From: Chlorocebus sabaeus
Lineage: Eukaryota > Chordata > Mammalia > Primates > Cercopithecidae
Length of the DNA stretch: 64,000 nt
Assembly (NCBI RefSeq): GCF_047675955.1
Contig: NC_132910.1
Coordinates: forward strand, 108,483,143-108,547,142
Reading direction: 5' to 3'
Positions 58,141 to 64,000 of the stretch are shown piece by piece (the first letter of the stretch is position 1; every line of letters begins with the position of its first letter). A model generated the notes under the pieces. It did no database searches and had not been told where the DNA came from. It saw only the letters and a program-made list of their open reading frames with translations. Both the position numbers and the translations under genes were made by a program.

Positions 58141-59639
58141 TTTAAAGCAAAACTGGAGCCAGTTACATGTGATAGGAGGAAATCTGACTGTACAGAAGGA
58201 GCATGATGTGCAGAAAGTATGATGACAGAAAATAGGTAATAAGCAATGTCACCCATCAGTGATAGAGTCTATCTTGGAAGATAATTGAAGAATAGTTATA
58301 GGAAGGCTGAAGGTACTCTGTATAAAAGGATGTAGGCTGACCCAGCAGCAGGTGCTTCATCTCTAACGATGGAAGTTAAATTACCAGGCAGGATTTAAAT
58401 CACTGTGGAGAACCGAAATGAAAGAAGCACTCTCCAGAAGTTTCTGTGGGGCAAGAATAAAATATGTATTCCTGAATTTGGTCTGGAATATATATTTGAC
58501 ACTTGGTATCTGGATCAAGGATTAAATCTAGTTACTAGAATTTAAAATAAGACACAGAAAACTTGACTCAACCATTGATTAGTTTGTTTTAAAACATGGA
58601 AGACAGAAACACACTGAGGTCACCTTAATATAAAAAAAAAAAAATTCCATAACAAGATCTTATGGCAATGCAAAAACAAAATTTTAAAATGTAACCATAG
58701 TGTAGCCAGGACTCATGAAGACTGGACTGTAACACAGAAACTGTAAGGATGTCTAGAATGTAAAACAATTTTAGGCCCCAGGTTACAGTTGTGCTCCCCC
58801 AACATCTCTGCTACCTGTGACCACTTTTGCATGTTTTAATGTTTCAACATTCAACACTATAACTCAGCTACATTTTATCGCTCTTTTAATTCTTTTTCTT
58901 TGTATTCAGTGTTCAAAATCCCAAAGAGACTTCAGCTTCTTTTAGTGTGAGAACATACGATATTGTGTTCATTTTAGAACACTAACAAAAGATAGAACAA
59001 AATGATCACAACTACCATGCTCACATTTGTGGGAACAAATCTGCAAGCCACTTTTGCCTTCATATAGAAACAGTTGTTCTGAAGTTAGCACTCTGGCATA
59101 GTTAATTTGTTTGGCTCTACCATTCAGAATTAAAAAAAATAAAATCACATAGATTTGAAAATAACGTATGTAAATATAAAGATGATATATGTGTTTGTGT
59201 GTGAGAGTGGGCATGTGTGATTTATGAAATCTATATGCTCCAGGCATCACCAAACCATGAGTAACAATCATGATTTTAACATTATTAGAGCATATACCTT
59301 TCACCCATGTGTCAGCAAATGTCTTAACTCAAAAAATCCTCCAGTAATTTGGGGGAGAGTCTCAGAATACTTCCTCACATATATTCCAAATATGTACTCA
59401 GGTATCCCTACTTTGCCATTCTTGTCTTTCCACTTTGCTGCTTTTCTCTGCCAAGGGCTTTTTCGGTATCACTCACTACACTGGTCTCAGCAGTCCTCTA
59501 TATATGGCTAGTCCCCATTCCACTAACTGACCTCTGCACAAGGAAACCTCTTTCCTCTTTGTGAATTTGTGTGAAGAGTGGTTCAGACTATCTTAGTTTC
59601 TCATGGTTCAATTAAGGCCAGACTTACTGAGGTATTCAC
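58141..59639. other. Single-copy intergenic DNA
   Basis: No feature recognised. A TG-rich patch lies near 59185-59220. Frames of about 100 codons on both strands around 59000-59500 have no features supporting a gene. Confidence 0.42.
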
Positions 59640-61300
59640 CTATTTGAGTATACAGTTCTGTGAATTTTTACAAACTCATACAGTTAAGTAACCACCACCA
59701 CCACAAGATATAGAGTATTTCACTCACTTCCCCCGAAATTCTCTAGTGTTCCTTTATGATCAACTCAATTATCCAACATCCTGGCTCAGGTTACATGGAT
59801 ATTGTTTTCTGTCCTAACAGTCTGCCTTTCCAAAAGGTCAAATAAATGAAATTGCACAGTTTATAGGCTTTGAATTTGGAATAGTTCACTTAATGTAATT
59901 CATTTAAAAATTGAATATAAAATTTTTGCATTGCGTTTTATTGCTCACTCATATTCCATTTAATCCATTTAATGGCTATTCCACAATTGGTTTGTCTATT
60001 TACTAGTTGATGAACATTTGAGTTGTTTACAGTTTGAGATAGTTACTAATAAAATTCATAAACTTCCTTGTAAAGGTTATTTTGTGGATGTACGTTTTCA
60101 TTTTTCTAGAGTAAACCCTGCAGGTAGGATTGCCGAATCAAAAGGTGAGAGTATGTTTAGCTGTACACAAAACCACTCAGCTGTTTCCAAGTAGCTGTGC
60201 CATTTTGCATTCCCACAAACAGTGACTAAGAATTCCACTGGCTTCGTATCCTCATCAATACATGGTGTTATCTACTGTTTTGGGGCCGGGGTGGGGGGCA
60301 GGTTGTGCGTGTGTAGTTTAGTTTGCATTTCTCTAATGACTAATGATTTTGAGCAGCTTTCATTTACTTATCACCCACAAATAAGACATCATCTCATTTA
60401 TTGCAGCTGTAAATCTTGAAATCAGGTAGCATGCAGTCTCCAGATGTGTTCTTTTCCAAGTTGTCTTGGCTATTCTAGTATTTGTGCTATTCCATATAAA
60501 TTTAGAATTAATCTTCTCAAAAGCTAATAGATTTTCATTTTTTAAGTCTTTTTTGATTACTCTTATCAGTATTTTGTACTCCTCAGTATATAAAGCAAAT
60601 CAGTATATAAAATACAAATCATAAATGGCTTTTTTATTGCTAGACTATAGAAATACAGTTATTTATTTTAGCTTCCTATTTGAAATAACTGTAGACCCAC
60701 AGGAATTTGCAAAACCAGTTTTTAATTATAGTCAAGTCAGAATTGTTTTATCAATTTGCTTTTCTTTTATGGATAATGACTTTGGTGTCATGCCTAAGAA
60801 CTCATTAACTAATCCGGAATCAAGAAGATTTTCTCTTATGTTCTCTTTTATAAGTTTTATAGTTTTACATTAAGATCTATGATCTGCATTGAGTCACTGT
60901 TGGTATAAGGTATAAGGTATGTGTCAAGATTCTCCTTTGATTATTGATGTCGTTGTTCCAGACCATTTGTTGAAGGGACATTCTTTCTTTATTGAATTGT
61001 ATTTGCAGCTCTATGAATAATCAGCTGAATATATTTGTTTAGCTCTATTCCTTGGTTCTCTATTCTTTTTCATTGATTTATATATGTACCCTATTTCTAG
61101 CCCTCCACTGACTTATGGCAATTATAATATCTTAAAATTATGAAGTGTAAGTACTCCAAATTTATTCTTCCTTTAAAATATTTTTCTAGCTATTCTAGCT
61201 ATTCTATTATATACCTTCTTATACACATTTTAGTATAGGCTTGTATATATCCTCAGAAAATTCTATTGGGATTTTGATGGGAATTGTGTTGCATAACTGA
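59640..61300 (-). mobile_element. Antisense L1M ORF2, long decayed copy, probably with a second L1 piece inside
   Basis: Order matches antisense L1M from the 3' end: 'agttgatgaacatttgagtt', 'caggtaggattgccgaatca', 'caagtagctgtgccattttg', 'gcatttctctaatgactaat', then 'catgcctaagaactcattaa', 'ataagttttatagttttaca', 'accatttgttgaagggacat' and 'attgggattttgatgggaat'. At 60415-60540 a phrase ('gaaatcaggtagcatgcagt', 'gttgtcttggctattctagt') belongs further along ORF2, so a second L1 fragment seems embedded. Confidence 0.75.
60282..60298 (+). repeat. G-rich tract
   Basis: GGGG CC GGGG T GGGGGG inside antisense L1 sequence; it could form a G-quadruplex. Confidence 0.8.
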
Positions 61301-61449
61301 TTGTTGTATATTGACGTTTGTCTTACAACTCATTTTTACTCCTCCTCATGTTATTTATCTTTTATCTCTGTCTGCTTTCTATGTTTTATCCTTAGCGATC
61401 ACTATTCTGACTATAATGTGTATATGTACTTTTATTTGTTTTCATTTGT

Positions 61450-62950
61450 ACCTATCTTTCTAGGGTGTCCCCTGACTTTTTGGATATGTAGTTTGATGGC
61501 TTTTATTAGTTTTGGAAAATTATCAGTTGTTACCTCTTTAAATACTTCTTCACTGGGTTCTTTCTCACTTCTTCTTTTGGGATAATAACTACTCAAATGC
61601 CAGACAGTTTGATACTTTCCTCCATATTAGTAATGCTCAGTTCTTGTTCTATATTCTTTTTGTATTTCAATGTTCCTAAATTATACAGAACGAATTTTTC
61701 TTTTGTTGTGTTTGCTATATTATTGAGCCCCCGAAACGGAACTATTCATCTCTAATACTCTATTTTTTATTTCTTGAATTTTCTTGTAGTTCCTATCTCT
61801 ATTTCAATCCCCCATCTGTGCATACATGTTATCTGTTTTCCACTAGACTCTTTAACATATTAATTATGATTTAAAAAATTGTTTTACTGGTAATTGCAAC
61901 ATATGGGTCATCTGAGCTTGTTCTCTTGACTGTTTTTATTCCTGGTAATAGAATTTTCTTTCCTTTCCATTTTTCCTCATAAGTTTTGATTGAATACTAA
62001 ATATCATGTATATAACAGTAAAGACTGATACAAATAATACGCATCCTGAAAAAATGGGCACTATTTTCTTCTGTCAGGCTATGAGTGAAGGAGTTAAGTC
62101 AATGTTGTCAGAGATTAAACTGTATTTAAGTTTTGTTGTTGCTATGGTTACCAGTAGTGCACAAATGCTTCAAATCTGTATATAATTGCCTTGCCTTTAA
62201 GGATGGGCATGGTGTGCTGGGTGTGTGTGTGTGTGTGTGTGTTTGTGTGTGTGTATTTCAGTATCCCTGATTCACTGTCAGTTTCCCTGCACTGACAGTT
62301 TCCTTGCATTTCTCAGCCATCTCTGCACACTTATGCTACAAAGGAAGTTACTCAGCCCACAATTGCACTGCCCCCAGTTGTAGACTGCTATTACTTGTTG
62401 CTTCAATCTCACTAGGCTTGTGGTGGAGGGCTTTCTGTTATCGTGGTCTTGTGCCAGCCTGATGCAAGCCCTATGTGCCTGGGCTATGTATGTGAGAATT
62501 TCTCAAGGTGCCTGCCTCTCTTCCTCCTGGCCATCAAATTGTGTTGTGTCTGTCGTGTGTCTTATGTGGGAGAGAGATTCCTGCTTCATTTCCAATAGTA
62601 AGAGCCCTACAATGTTAATGGTGTAGGCACATGGTCTCAGGACTGTCCCTTTTTGAAGGGTGTTGGGTTTGGCTGCATCTGCTTTTCCCCATGAAATAGC
62701 TCTCTACCTTTACCTGGAGGTGAGAGCATTGGATATCCCACATCAAGTGGCTTGAGGCTTTAGGCAGGGGCAGAGCTTTATGCCTACAGCAGTATTTAGG
62801 AATACGTGGAGATTTTGGAGAGCTGTGAGTTCCCCTAAGTAGTAATGGTGGGGATGTCTTGTGAGCTGCGGGAGAGGGCTAGAACAAAGGAAACTGAGCA
62901 GCTTATAGTAATATTCCTGATATGTGGCCCAGTGACCCTAGACCCTGTAG
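61450..62950 (-). mobile_element. Probable antisense L1M/HAL1-type 5' part
   Basis: 'ggaaaattatcagttgttac', 'taaatacttcttcactgggt', 'tgcaacatatgggtcatctg' and 'gattgaatactaaatatca' follow the antisense order of an old L1M or HAL1 ORF1 and 5'UTR region. The GC-richer end (62270-62940) would be 5'UTR. Low similarity; only the broad class is proposed. A (TG)n lies inside. Confidence 0.4.
62221..62254. repeat. (TG)n microsatellite
   Basis: TG run with one TTTG interruption. Confidence 0.93.
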
Positions 62951-63327
62951 AAAGAAGAAACTATTTTCTCTTTAAGGGGAAACCTCTTTCTTCATAGTAT
63001 CACTGACAGTAGGACCATCAACATCTGAAGAAGTATCCTATTTTATCCACAAGGATGTCATCTGCTCCAGTGAGGAAAATTGTAATATTACTACTAAAAG
63101 ACATTTCCCAATATCCCGCTAATTTATTTTTAACTCAGGAACCATTGTGTAAACCAAAACTACGTTTTCTTGTTTAATGCCCAAGGATCTGGCTCTTTTT
63201 ACAACCTTTTTTCCATGTTGAGGTAAGGAGAAGACAGAGCCTGCATGTGCATCTGACTGTAGTCCAGTATAAACCATTATTCTCTTACAAACTAGAGCTG
63301 GGACAATAGTAGAACACTACACACGCA
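62951..63327. other. Single-copy intergenic DNA
   Basis: No feature recognised. Confidence 0.42.
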
Positions 63328-63364
<37 letters not shown>

Positions 63365-63365
63365 A
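63328..63365. repeat. (TC)n(AC)n compound microsatellite
   Basis: Seven or so TC units followed by about twelve AC units. Confidence 0.93.
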
Positions 63366-64000
63366 TACCCCTATGCTACCATATGCAAACACTCACAGAT
63401 CTATGTGACACCCACTCGAATCAAAAATTTAACAAGTTTTAGGTTACAGATATACAAGTAAACATTAAAATTAGACAAAAAACTAACTTCTAGGGTCACA
63501 GTTTTGATTATGTATTTACATATTTTATTTTTGTAAGAAAGTTAAAATCTTAGTCAGAACTTTCTTGGTTGCATTCTGTCACTTAACTTTCCTGGCTTAC
63601 AGTTACATAATTTAAGGAGCTCACTAAAGCAGCTTCACCATTCCTCCGTCCCATCCCCTGGTAAAAATAGTCCTCTGCCTCAAAGGTAAATCTGAGTTTC
63701 CAAATTAAAGGGGAAATTTAGTTGGAAAAAAAAAAATCTTTAAATCCTTCCTTCAAAGGGAACTGCATTGCATTTCTGGCAACATTAAAATTTAAATCAT
63801 TTATTTTGGTCTTCTATTTATATGAGGAAACAGTATTTGGAAAGTCTTTAGACTATAGTGAAAAAAAAAGAGTTCTATGGAGTCTATTTCTTTCCAAAAT
63901 TACATTTTGTTTGGCACCTCTGAGTTGCAACCTCTTCGTGTAACCATCTTTTTTTATTTTCTCACAGGGACACATCTAAGAATCAAGCCATCACTCTGTT
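63366..64000. other. Single-copy intergenic DNA to window end
   Basis: No gene or repeat recognised. A 73-codon frame at 63722-63943 is not supported by anything else. Confidence 0.45.

Noticed and set aside
1..64000. A previously undescribed gene system or operon-like cluster
   Set aside because: The window is intergenic primate DNA dominated by retroelements. No set of linked open frames, promoters or conserved motifs supports a coding system.

Overview
This is a gene-poor, AT-rich, repeat-dense stretch of a primate nuclear genome. Dimeric Alu elements, primate-specific L1 3' ends and MaLR/THE1-type LTRs place it in a higher primate. Two young Alus (6835-7138, minus; 54137-54434, plus) carry the base combination I know from the AluY variants of Old World monkeys: 'ggctcaa.cctgtaat', 'gccgagacgggcg', 'aaaaaactagcc', 'gagatccggccac'. 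Both sit between perfect 15-bp target-site duplications. My inference is an Old World monkey (macaque, baboon or vervet type) rather than human.

I can support no functional protein-coding gene, structural RNA, CpG island, CRISPR array or operon. The open frames are short. Most lie in Alu, L1 or LTR sequence or in T-rich, low-complexity DNA, and few look like an exon. One AT-poorer open frame that ends beside a splice-donor-like sequence (17475-17717) is reported as a weak candidate only.

Layout: 1-5250 holds an old antisense L1 fragment, a solitary antisense LTR, four Alu copies or fragments and a MIR. 5251-8952 is mostly single-copy, with a young Alu and a MIR. 8953-13985 holds an Alu abutting a long sense-strand L1M copy (5'UTR, ORF1 relic, start of ORF2), followed by a second fragment of the same ORF2 region. 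13986-27233 is mostly single-copy DNA with a MaLR LTR, a cluster of MIRs, two MER5-type hAT fragments, a Tigger/MER2-type DNA transposon, and a MIR split by a MaLR LTR. 27234-28560 is the most striking object: a long, imperfect inverted duplication (arms about 465 bp, about 96% identical by my hand alignment) whose 397-bp spacer contains two perfect short palindromes and a small minisatellite. 28561-35300 holds a compound microsatellite, an antisense L1M split by an AluJ, an MLT1-like LTR, and a 5'-truncated L1 with a 14-bp target duplication that split an older repeat. 35301-51129 is single-copy DNA with scattered Alu, L1 and MIR pieces, including two young, very short L1 insertions. 51130-53768 is a near-complete antisense THE1-type element (LTR-internal-LTR) inserted into an older MaLR LTR. 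53769-64000 has two Alus, single-copy DNA, and a long antisense L1M region at the right.

Nothing here works as a pathway. The window is a layered record of insertions, several datable by nesting, plus one local inverted duplication that deserves direct checking.
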